This document shows, piece by piece, positions 1-7,076 of a DNA stretch of 59,126 bases. Numbering within the stretch: position 1 is the first letter of the stretch; every line of letters starts with the position of its first letter. The notes beneath the pieces were generated by a model. It ran no database searches. It was not told the DNA's origin and was given only the letters and a program-made list of their open reading frames with translations. Origin of the DNA: Deltaproteobacteria bacterium ADurb.Bin151 (GTDB lineage: Bacteria; Desulfobacterota; Syntrophia; Syntrophales; Smithellaceae); contig MWDG01000013.1 in assembly GCA_002070455.1 (NCBI GenBank), positions 1 through 59,126 on the forward strand. Reading direction: 5' to 3'. Made by a program: the position numbers and the translations under genes.

Positions 1-981
1 TTCACTCGAGTCCAGCAGAATGAGCCTGCCCGGCTGATATTTGACGATCTGCCGGCATAATTCGGATCCGATGGAACCGCCACAGCCGCTAACCAGGACG
101 GTTTTTCCGTCAAGATAATTGCGGATGCCTTCCGTATCCAGTTGAACCGGTGAGCGCCCAAGCAGATCTTCATAGCTGATGTCGCGAAGCAGTTTCACAC
201 TGACGCTACCATCAATCAGATGACCTATGCCCGGCAGTATTTTATATGAGGCGTTGGATTTCCGGCAGGCTTCCACAATCCGCCGAATTTGATCGCCGCT
301 GGCGGAAGGAACCGCAATGAGGATCTGTTGAATTTCTTCTCTTTGCAAAACCTTCTGCAGATAAGCAACATTTCCCAGCACAGGGACACCGTGGATAGAG
401 CGCCCCTGCTTTGTCAAGTCATCGTCAATAAAGCCGACCACGTCATAATGCAATGTGTAGTTATCCAGAATTTCCCTTAATATTTTTTCCCCTGCCGCCC
501 CTGCGCCGATAATCAAAACCCTGGTCATTTTTATTTTATCAGGTATCCGGGTGATTGCCTCGGGACTTAATCGGCTGGCAAAATAAGACCTGATCGCCAT
601 GCGGACACCACCGGTCAGGATAAAAGTCAACAAGAAGTCGATTAAGAATACGCCTCGCGAATACCCCATGAACCTATTTGTGGCCAGAATAATCAACATT
701 ACAAGCACTGTTGACACAAAGCAGGCCCGCGCAAGCGCCCAGAAGTCCCGGACACTTGTGTAACGCCACATTCCGCGGTAAAGGTCAAAGAAAAAGAAAA
801 CTGCAAGTTTCAGGGGAACAATCCACAGAAGCAAATGAAGAATTTGCAGAGTGGGAAACGGTTCCGAAAGCGTTTCCCACCTGATCAGATAGGATCCGTA
901 AAGGGCAAGAACAAAAATGGCGATATCCGTCAGGATCATGAAATATAATTTAGGATTTTTCAGTTGAGGATGCATGATCAT
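1..981 (-). CDS. CapD/WbpM-type polysaccharide biosynthesis nucleotide-sugar dehydratase, 3' part cut off by window edge
   Basis: About 327 N-terminal residues are visible and the reading frame is still open at base 1. The protein starts with roughly four membrane helices (residues 10-130). A first Rossmann-type segment follows with the motif GAGAAGE near residue 155. A second nucleotide-binding domain begins with SGCGGSIGSE near residue 296, the usual fingerprint of the membrane CapD/WbpM/PglF group. Known members are UDP-HexNAc 4,6-dehydratases or epimerases that make the first sugar precursor of a surface glycan. The catalytic part lies outside the window, so the exact reaction cannot be read. 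Start: ATG at 981, with a second ATG two codons later (975); neither has a strong ribosome binding site. The gene is in line with the GT2 gene upstream of it and probably continues the same cluster. Confidence 0.9.
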   Translation of the reverse strand, partial: MIMHPQLKNPKLYFMILTDIAIFVLALYGSYLIRWETLSEPFPTLQILHLLLWIVPLKLAVFFFFDLYRGMWRYTSVRDFWALARACFVSTVLVMLIILATNRFMGYSRGVFLIDFLLTFILTGGVRMAIRSYFASRLSPEAITRIPDKIKMTRVLIIGAGAAGEKILREILDNYTLHYDVVGFIDDDLTKQGRSIHGVPVLGNVAYLQKVLQREEIQQILIAVPSASGDQIRRIVEACRKSNASYKILPGIGHLIDGSVSVKLLRDISYEDLLGRSPVQLDTEGIRNYLDGKTVLVSGCGGSIGSELCRQIVKYQPGRLILLDSSE

Positions 982-1023
982 GGTGTGGTCAAAAGCCCTT
1001 TACTCTGAAAATTTCAAAAACAG

Positions 1024-1049
1024 TCCCTCTTATTTATTAGATCGAGGGA
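1024..1049 (-). terminator. Possible rho-independent terminator after the DPM1-like GT2 gene
   Basis: A perfect 6-bp stem (TCCCTC at 1024-1029, GAGGGA at 1044-1049) with a 14-nt loop lies about 30 bases past the stop codon of the minus-strand gene ending at 1078. In the minus direction it is followed by CTGTTTTTG. The stem is short and the T run is only five bases, so the call is tentative. Confidence 0.35.
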
Positions 1050-1077
1050 GTATTAATGAATTTTATAACATAAATGT

Positions 1078-1815
1078 TTAGTCCATTAATCGGAAGCGTA
1101 TAATCTGAAAAATGGCGGATACGGCATCTTTCCAGCCGATCTTTTTGCCTTCCTCATACGTGCGTCCGGCATAGGAAATACCGGTTTCATAAACCCGCAC
1201 CCGTTTACCGTTTAAGCGGAGACGGGCGACTTTGGCGGTTATCTCCGGCTCAACCCCGAAGCGCGGACTCTTAATTTTTATCTGATCGATCACTTCACGT
1301 CTGAATACTTTATAACATACTTCCATATCCGTCAAATTAAGATTAGTCAACATATTGGACAACGTCGTGAGGATGTTGTTAGCTAACTGATGCCAGAAAT
1401 ACATCACCCGGTGTGGTTCACCGATAAAACGGCTGCCGAAAACAACATCGGCTTTACCATCAAGAATGGGCTGCAACAACTTTGGGTAATCAGCGGGATC
1501 ATATTCCTGATCTGCATCTTGAATGATAACAATATCACCCGTAACCTTCGCAAACCCGTCACGAAGGGCCGCCCCTTTGCCTTCATTGACTGTTTTGTTG
1601 ATTAGCTGAAATCGCGCTTGAGGAAATTTTGCCGTCAGGGATTGCATGACGCTCCAGGTATTGTCCTGCGAGGCATCATTCACCAGAATCAGTTCCCGAT
1701 CCAGCCCGCGGGGAAGGGGCTGATCAATAACCTTTTGAAGCACTTCTTCGAGGTATTTTTCTTCATTATAAACAGGAACAACGATGGACAACATTTTAAA
1801 AACGGGCAATTCCAT
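1078..1815 (-). CDS. Glycosyltransferase family 2, polyprenyl-phosphate sugar synthase (DPM1-like)
   Basis: A 245-residue GT2 protein. The nucleotide-binding start SIVVPVYNEE is at residues 10-19, VNDASQDNTW near 45-54, and the metal-binding DAD at residues 100-102 (IIQDADQEYDP). No membrane helix follows the catalytic domain, so it resembles the short soluble DPM1-type enzymes that move a sugar from an NDP donor onto a polyprenyl phosphate. Such a lipid-linked sugar would serve membrane GT-C enzymes like those encoded at 12141-14144 or 32252-33814. This partnership is inferred. The ATG start at 1815 is preceded by AAGGAG at a spacing of 5, a clear ribosome binding site. Confidence 0.88.
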   Translation of the reverse strand: MELPVFKMLSIVVPVYNEEKYLEEVLQKVIDQPLPRGLDRELILVNDASQDNTWSVMQSLTAKFPQARFQLINKTVNEGKGAALRDGFAKVTGDIVIIQDADQEYDPADYPKLLQPILDGKADVVFGSRFIGEPHRVMYFWHQLANNILTTLSNMLTNLNLTDMEVCYKVFRREVIDQIKIKSPRFGVEPEITAKVARLRLNGKRVRVYETGISYAGRTYEEGKKIGWKDAVSAIFQIIRFRLMD

Positions 1816-1825
1816 GAACGCTCCT

Positions 1826-2074
1826 TTATCCGACTCTGTGTGTACGCCAGTAGTCCTTAAAAGTCAGTACCCGTTCCTTCTGTGCCGCGTCAAAAAGAAA
1901 CGGCTCGACATCATTGGCCAGAAACCCAAAATCCAGCTCTTGAAGCCTTTGATCAAATTGCATCTTTTGGCCACAGGCTAAGCTCATAATATAAATGGTT
2001 TTATCCGCAAGATGCAGATCACTGACAGAAAAATACGGCGCACTGATAATCTTTCGTAAATCTTGATATTTCAT
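1826..2074 (-). pseudogene. Probable scar of an AbiEi/AbiEii-type toxin-antitoxin pair (in-frame deletion)
   Basis: An 82-residue reading frame. Its first ~22 residues (MKYQDLRKIISAPYFSVSDL) look like the N-terminal winged-helix start of AbiEi-type antitoxins. Its last ~40 residues (with ELDFGFLANDVEPFLFD) look like the C-terminus of AbiEii nucleotidyltransferase toxins. In intact systems AbiEi precedes AbiEii on the same strand, so one internal deletion would leave exactly this chimera. No ribosome binding site is seen. The family assignments are from pattern memory, not a search. It could instead be a small unknown protein. Confidence 0.35.
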
Positions 2075-2205
2075 ATTTTTATTATAATTAATAAGAAAGT
2101 GAAATGACAATTCGAGAGCATAATTACCTTCGTGGCATAACACATTGGATTAGGATTTCCTAACCCCTGCGGCCCCTCCGCTTCGACAGGCTCAGCGACC
2201 AGAAA

Positions 2206-2233
2206 GGCAAGGGGCAAGGAGCAAGGGACAAGG
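2206..2233. repeat. Four 7-bp tandem repeats (GGCAAGG-like)
   Basis: GGCAAGG, GGCAAGG, AGCAAGG and GACAAGG follow one another without a gap, just downstream of the toxin stop codon. A stretch resembling the common dispersed motif CTTCGACAGGCTCAGCGACC lies immediately before it (2181-2200). Non-coding; no function can be read. Confidence 0.6.
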
Positions 2234-2254
2234 CAAAAGAAATAAAAAACAGAT

Positions 2255-2521
2255 TTAAGATAGATGTTTATAGATGTCTTTTCTGTGGCCGATCTTTACT
2301 ACCAGAATAACAAGAATATCATCATGAATCTCATAAATAATTCGGTAGTTTCCTGATCTTATTTTGTGAAAATTATTGTTGCCTTTCATTTTTGTTGTAG
2401 CCCGATCCGGAAGTTTTTCAGCTAGAGATTCTATTTTTCTCTTTATTCGTATCAGTTCCTTTTGTGGAAGCGCTCTGAGATTTTTTTCAACAGCGGGTCT
2501 GAACTTTATTGTGTATGTCAT
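2255..2521 (-). CDS. RelE/ParE-family toxin
   Basis: An 88-residue protein beginning MTYTIKFRPAVEKNL and containing KIRSGNYRIIYEI near residues 54-66, the core strand motif of RelE/ParE toxins. The C-terminal IGHRKDIYKH is also typical. RelE members are ribosome-dependent mRNA endonucleases and ParE members poison gyrase; the sequence does not settle which applies. The ATG at 2521 was chosen because it starts at the conserved first beta strand and sits one base beyond the antitoxin stop; the frame extends further upstream but only through antitoxin sequence. It forms a tight two-gene operon with the antitoxin. Confidence 0.88.
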   Translation of the reverse strand: MTYTIKFRPAVEKNLRALPQKELIRIKRKIESLAEKLPDRATTKMKGNNNFHKIRSGNYRIIYEIHDDILVILVVKIGHRKDIYKHLS

Positions 2522-2522
2522 T

Positions 2523-2774
2523 TTAGAGACCAAGTTTTTTCCAGAACTGCTCGGCAGGTATGTCTTCACCCTGTTCTTTAATGGCCTTAATAGCATCGGT
2601 AATATCTATGCGGTCTTCTATCTCCTGAAGAAGTTTGAGTTCGTCCATGCCTACCAGCGCAGCAATTTCTTCACCTCTTCTGGTTAAAATAATTGGTTCT
2701 TTTCCAAAGGATACACGGTTAACAATATTGGAAAGATTTTTTCTGGCATCCGCCGTGGATATTTTTGTGGTCAT
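2523..2774 (-). CDS. Phd/YefM-family antitoxin
   Basis: An 83-residue protein. Residues 1-50 match the Phd/YefM DNA-binding fold (STADARKNLSNIVNRV, then PIILTRRGEEIAALVGMDEL). The C-terminal tail (residues ~55-83, ending FWKKLGL) would wrap the toxin. The start is ATG at 2774 with GGAG upstream (aggagatactgcATG region); the open frame continues upstream but that part crosses the operator and shows no family match. Binding of the operator at 2789-2812 by the antitoxin or the complex would give autoregulation, as known for YefM-YoeB. Confidence 0.9.
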   Translation of the reverse strand: MTTKISTADARKNLSNIVNRVSFGKEPIILTRRGEEIAALVGMDELKLLQEIEDRIDITDAIKAIKEQGEDIPAEQFWKKLGL

Positions 2775-2788
2775 TGCAGTATCTCCTA

Positions 2789-2812
2789 TGTACAATTTGT
2801 ACAAATTGTACA
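2789..2812. promoter_or_regulatory. Toxin-antitoxin operator: 24-bp perfect palindrome with three phased TGTACA cores
   Basis: TGTACA occurs at 2789, 2798 and 2807, exactly 9 bp apart, and the whole 24-bp stretch is its own reverse complement. It ends 15 bases before the antitoxin ATG, so it would overlap the promoter or early leader. TGTACA is the hexamer core known from YefM-YoeB operators; the link here is by analogy. Confidence 0.8.
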
Positions 2813-3026
2813 ATATGAATGAGTGTACGTCAAGAAGAGAAAATGAAAAAGTTTGATACCTGCTTTCACAACCAAGCAGCTCATCTTTTTTGGTCATACT
2901 GGTCTTGTGACCTCGCGTGACCTTTAGGTTGCGTAGGCGGGAAACCAGTGATTTCTGGATACCGGATCGAGTCCGGCATGACAATACTATTTTGAGACTG
3001 TTATTAAGATTGATGATTAAACGTTT
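2813..3026. other. Intergenic stretch with degenerate dispersed-repeat sequence
   Basis: No convincing gene. Bases ~2936-2985 contain 'gggaaaccagtgatttctgg' followed by ATACCGGATCGAGTCCGGCATGAC-like sequence, which looks like a decayed member of the CCGGATC..GTCCGGCATGAC repeat family found between genes in many proteobacteria. Confidence 0.4.
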
Positions 3027-3911
3027 TTATTCCGGCAAATCATTCGAACTCAGTTGAAATTTTCGGGGGTGAAAATTCAAGTCCCGCGCCGCATCGGTAT
3101 GATCAAAAACCAGATCCGTATTCATTCGCTCGGCCATTTGCGGCGTCAAATGACGATAGTTGGGAAACAAGCGAAGCATTGCAACCGCCAGACGAAAAAA
3201 CCCAAGCGGCACATGAATCATCCTAGGACGACAGCCAAGGGCTGTAAAAAGACGGTTGATCATCTCCAGGTAACTGAGTGTCTCACCGCCTGAAATATTA
3301 TACGCCCGATTCACAATGTCCGTTTTTTCCAGCGCGGACAGGCACGCCATCGCGACATCATCGGCATGAACAGGCTGTCGAAGGCCATCTCCTTTCCCCA
3401 GCAGAGGGAAGATACCAAGGCGGCGGATTAGCCGTACAATTTCTGTGATATTTTTATCCATTCCCCACCCGTAAATCAGTGTCGGCCTCAGGACAATCCA
3501 TTCAACTCCCGTGTCTGCCGACCATTGCTCAAGACGGGTTTCCGCACTGGACAATTTCAGGGCTGTTGATTTTTCTTCAGCGGAACCTGATTGGCTCTTG
3601 GTAAAAATGCTGGTTGAAGACACCGCTACAATCCGCCTCGCGCCATGTTTTTCCAACATTGAAAAGTAATCCGGCAATACCCAGATGGATGCAACGCAAA
3701 TCCAGAAACCAATTTTATCACTTTCGCCCGTCGGGTCATGGAGTTCCTCAGGAGTTAGTGGAATCTGGACCCACTGGATGTCCGGATCAGCGCTGTTCAC
3801 CTTACGGCGGGAATACGCCCTGACCGACCAACCATTTTTTTTCAACAACGGCAGCAGACATCGGCCAACAAGGCTTGTGGCGCCAAGTACTCCAATCTGT
3901 TTCTTACTCAT
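3027..3911 (-). CDS. NAD(P)-dependent epimerase/dehydratase-like SDR protein lacking the usual YxxxK
   Basis: A 294-residue extended-SDR protein. A Rossmann start GVLGATSLVG is at residues 7-16, and the C-terminal part resembles nucleotide-sugar epimerases (RPTLIYGWGMD, PVHADDVAMACLSAL, YNISGGETLSYLEM). At the place where the catalytic Tyr-x3-Lys normally sits (between SSTSIFTKS and VLRPTLIYG) no such pair is visible. It may therefore be a reductase with a changed centre, or a non-catalytic NAD(P)H-binding relative. ATG at 3911 has TAGGGA just upstream. The first 8 bases overlap the end of the next gene upstream, so the two are probably co-translated. Confidence 0.8.
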   Translation of the reverse strand: MSKKQIGVLGATSLVGRCLLPLLKKNGWSVRAYSRRKVNSADPDIQWVQIPLTPEELHDPTGESDKIGFWICVASIWVLPDYFSMLEKHGARRIVAVSSTSIFTKSQSGSAEEKSTALKLSSAETRLEQWSADTGVEWIVLRPTLIYGWGMDKNITEIVRLIRRLGIFPLLGKGDGLRQPVHADDVAMACLSALEKTDIVNRAYNISGGETLSYLEMINRLFTALGCRPRMIHVPLGFFRLAVAMLRLFPNYRHLTPQMAERMNTDLVFDHTDAARDLNFHPRKFQLSSNDLPE

Positions 3912-4809
3912 TCCCTATACTAATTAATCCTTTCTTATTTGCGCATAAATGCCAGATTGCCAACGTTCCGAAACGGAACCATACAGCCAGTGCTACAATC
4001 CACATTAGTACACCGGGGTATTGATACCGGAAAAACTTCCGGTAAAACCGCATCATGCCCTTGTGCTTGTGCCATTCCACAAATAGCGGGCGACTTTCAC
4101 TGCATACCCCTCTGTAATGAACAACCGACGCATCGGGGACAAACATAATTTTCCACTTTGCCCGGCGAAAGCGCATACACCAATCCAGATCCTCGCAGTG
4201 CATAAAATAACCTTCATCCAGCACCCCGATATCCCTTATGGCCGCTCGTCGTACTAACATGCAGGAACCCGAAATAGCCTCAACTTCGGCAATATCATCC
4301 GGAAGAGGCTGTTGATGCAAAAGGAAATCAGAGAACAACTTCGGATAGCGTTCAGATAATTTCGATAAACCAAAAACCCGGACAAAGGAGCGCCAGGGAG
4401 TTGGTATCGAGCGCCGACCACCGGCCTGCTCTGTTCCGTTATTGTTCATCAGCAACGGGCCAACCATAGCTGTTTGTGGATTAGATCTCAGACAGGTTAG
4501 CATTTTATCCAGCGCATCGGCCTTCATAACACAGTCTGGATTCAAGAAAAGCAGGTCGTCATTTTCATCGGTAAAAGAGATCCCCATATTGCAGGCTTTT
4601 GCAAAACCAACATTTGTTTTATTGTGAATGCATGTCAGACGCGGCTGTGAAACAGCCAGATGATCCAACTTGTCCATACTATGATCCACCGAGCCGTTAT
4701 CGACAACGATTACTTTGGCAGCGGTCCCTAAATCCAAAACCGTATTAACCGTATCCAGTAAAAACGAACCGGCATTGTAGTTAACAATAATAACAGATAA
4801 TTTTTCCAT
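3904..4809 (-). CDS. Glycosyltransferase family 2, rhamnosyltransferase-like (WbbL type)
   Basis: A 301-residue GT2 enzyme: LSVIIVNYNAGSFLL at residues 4-18, VVDNGSVDHS near 35-44, FLNPDCVM as the DxD-like donor site, and SGSCMLVRRAA followed by YFMHCEDLDWCMRFR, the acceptor-side ED block of WbbL-type enzymes. One hydrophobic stretch near the C-terminus (residues ~265-285) probably anchors it to the membrane. The donor could be dTDP-rhamnose or another NDP sugar; the sequence does not decide. Only one base separates it from the GT2 gene upstream. Confidence 0.88.
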   Translation of the reverse strand: MEKLSVIIVNYNAGSFLLDTVNTVLDLGTAAKVIVVDNGSVDHSMDKLDHLAVSQPRLTCIHNKTNVGFAKACNMGISFTDENDDLLFLNPDCVMKADALDKMLTCLRSNPQTAMVGPLLMNNNGTEQAGGRRSIPTPWRSFVRVFGLSKLSERYPKLFSDFLLHQQPLPDDIAEVEAISGSCMLVRRAAIRDIGVLDEGYFMHCEDLDWCMRFRRAKWKIMFVPDASVVHYRGVCSESRPLFVEWHKHKGMMRFYRKFFRYQYPGVLMWIVALAVWFRFGTLAIWHLCANKKGLISIGNE

Positions 4810-4810
4810 A

Positions 4811-5821
4811 CTATGAAAATCTCTTGCGGATTTTGGTAAAACGCGGAAGAATACTTTTATCCAATGCTCGCCAAATATCCTTTAGAGAAGCCTTGCGTTT
4901 TTTTTGAATAGCACGCCGTTTTTTCCACATGCGGGGGATACCCCGGAAAGCATCAACTTTTGATCGTAATATGACTGAAAACTTCCCGCGCAAACCAAAC
5001 CATATTATACTGAAGAAATTGAGAAGAATATGCAAGGGCAAAAACAGCCAGAAAAAAACTCCCGGCATGTTTTTAAAATAAGTCCACACAAGATTCCGGT
5101 GACCATGATAGATGCTGAAATCACTGCCGTCACCTGTTGTTGCCGAACCAATATGATACACTAAAGATTCCTGAACAAATAAACAGCGGTATCCAAGCAA
5201 TCTGAGCCTAAATCCTAAATCCACATCTTCTACATAGCAAAAATAGTCTTCATCAAAACCATTTGCTTCAACAAATGCCTCCTTGCTATATAATGCCGCA
5301 GCACCGCAGGGAGAAAAAATTTCTTTCATCTTGGACATTGAAACATTAGCCTCATTTTCATGGCTATCCCTCCAGACCAGACCACTGATGTGATTAATGT
5401 CCCCTGTGCCGTCAATCATTGAGGGCTGATTTGCATTCATCAGACGGCTCCCGAAAAATTTATACTCCGGGTGCATCCTTACGGCATCCGTCAAAGACTC
5501 TAACCAGTCAGGCTCCGGAAATGCATCCGGATTTAACAACGCCAGCCAGTTACAGTCACCCGATGTCAAACGCGCGGCGTAATTGTTGGCAGCTGCAAAA
5601 CCGATATTTTGATTCAACCGGACCACTTTAACATCAGGGTAATATTCTTCTAAACCATCAGCAGATGAATCCGTACTGGCATTATCCACAACGATCACCT
5701 CACCGGGTGGCACAGTCTGTTTGCTTAACGACAAAACACAACGCTTAAGATACGCGCCTGCATTCCAGTTCACTATAATCACGCAGATCCGATCGTTAAC
5801 AATAGATTTATCATCAGGCAT
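4811..5821 (-). CDS. Glycosyltransferase family 2, membrane-anchored
   Basis: A 336-residue GT2 protein with CVIIVNWNAGAYLKR near the N-terminus, VVDNASTDSSADG, the donor motif LLNPDAFP, and YFCYVEDVDLGFRLRLLG. A hydrophobic segment (VFFWLFLPLHILLNFFSI, ~residues 255-275) and a very basic C-terminus suggest attachment to the inner face of the membrane. It is a paralogue of the gene at 3904-4809. ATG at 5821 is preferred over a TTG one codon earlier; neither has a strong ribosome binding site. Confidence 0.87.
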   Translation of the reverse strand: MPDDKSIVNDRICVIIVNWNAGAYLKRCVLSLSKQTVPPGEVIVVDNASTDSSADGLEEYYPDVKVVRLNQNIGFAAANNYAARLTSGDCNWLALLNPDAFPEPDWLESLTDAVRMHPEYKFFGSRLMNANQPSMIDGTGDINHISGLVWRDSHENEANVSMSKMKEIFSPCGAAALYSKEAFVEANGFDEDYFCYVEDVDLGFRLRLLGYRCLFVQESLVYHIGSATTGDGSDFSIYHGHRNLVWTYFKNMPGVFFWLFLPLHILLNFFSIIWFGLRGKFSVILRSKVDAFRGIPRMWKKRRAIQKKRKASLKDIWRALDKSILPRFTKIRKRFS

Positions 5822-5847
5822 CAATAGATCTCTGCATATTGTATAAT

Positions 5848-7071
5848 TTATTTTGCCTCAATGTTTTTTATACCCATAATAGCTCTTCTCATTTTGCGGA
5901 GCCATTGTCCCCTTGCGGTGGAAGGTGGAAACAGTAAATTAAGCGCTTTTTTATAAGAGATTTCTCGTGCAATCTGCTTTCTCCGACTTTTTTCAACATA
6001 TGGTCCGTATACTTCTCTGACCCATTTATAATAGCATGAACCCTCTACAACCATAAACGGGTTAGGAAAAATATTATACAGATCTCTTTTCAAGTGTAAT
6101 ATTTTGCGTTCCAGGTTTGAAATGAATTCTCCATTTGAATAATCCCGGTATTTATAAGGAATATTTTCCACCTGTTTTTGTCCGTTCTCCATTAACCGCT
6201 TCTTGTACCGGGCCGATAACATCACCGTGTCCCGATTCTTCTGGTTATAGTCTATAACTCTTTGCATCTCGTTGTGATGCGCTCCGGTATCAAAACCGGA
6301 AAAATGGAAAAACCTCAACGGCCTCCCATTCACCGTGTAGGAATAATCTCCCGTCTTTTGTATTTGTCTTTGAGTCATATTCCATGTGCAAACGTTATAT
6401 CCCGGATCTTTCAGAATATGATACCCGTCGAAAAAAGCAGGAACAAGGTCAATCCATTTTTGATCCGTAAACATGCCGGGAAAACGATCCAGCCCTGGAA
6501 TATCGAATGATTCATCCGCTTCATCAAAGCAATAATCCAGCAGACGCTTATTCCACCACTTGAGAAACTTGAGACCGTTTTCATCTGCCTTTACACCAAA
6601 GAAGCCCAGATTGTATGTGCCGCGCTTGAGAAATAAGATCTCGTTAGATACGACATAGGAGTCATCTTCTTCGAAGTCAAGTTGATGCGGTGTGAAGACC
6701 ATACTGTACCTGTCAAGCAGCAGATCGATTTCATTCAGTTCAGAAAAAACCATAATATCCGGATCCAGATATACAACTTTCCCGGCATTGAACTTTTGGA
6801 TCAACGTGAGAGCAAGTGCAGGCTTTAGGGCGGTGCAAACTTCGGTGATGGTATGTTTAAAGAAAAAAATATCTTTCTGCGTTATCAGTTCAAGATCATG
6901 CGTCAGTATAATCCCGTCAAATGGCTCCATGGCCGTATTGAGGTTGGGGGGCATATCACCGGTCAATCCCACGTAAAACTTACAGGTTGGATTGTGCTCC
7001 TTTAAAGTTTTGCACAAGACCCTGGCCTTTGCGAGATAGTTTTCTGTAATGCTTGTAAAATAATGAATCAT
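5848..7071 (-). CDS. GT8-like glycosyltransferase (nucleotide-diphospho-sugar transferase fold)
   Basis: A 407-residue protein starting MIHYFTSITENYLAKARVL, as in GT-A enzymes that begin at the first beta strand. The donor-binding DPD is at residues 103-105 (VVYLDPDIMVF). LNLGFFGV-like (TYNLGFFGVKA) and FTDQKWIDLVPAFF follow, features of GT8 and related transferases; HFSGFDTGAHHNE is a likely metal or donor-binding loop. The C-terminal ~130 residues are basic and without a clear family. Its donor is unknown. It is five bases from the tandem GT2 gene upstream and belongs to the same operon. Confidence 0.82.
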   Translation of the reverse strand: MIHYFTSITENYLAKARVLCKTLKEHNPTCKFYVGLTGDMPPNLNTAMEPFDGIILTHDLELITQKDIFFFKHTITEVCTALKPALALTLIQKFNAGKVVYLDPDIMVFSELNEIDLLLDRYSMVFTPHQLDFEEDDSYVVSNEILFLKRGTYNLGFFGVKADENGLKFLKWWNKRLLDYCFDEADESFDIPGLDRFPGMFTDQKWIDLVPAFFDGYHILKDPGYNVCTWNMTQRQIQKTGDYSYTVNGRPLRFFHFSGFDTGAHHNEMQRVIDYNQKNRDTVMLSARYKKRLMENGQKQVENIPYKYRDYSNGEFISNLERKILHLKRDLYNIFPNPFMVVEGSCYYKWVREVYGPYVEKSRRKQIAREISYKKALNLLFPPSTARGQWLRKMRRAIMGIKNIEAK

Positions 7072-7076
7072 GCTGC

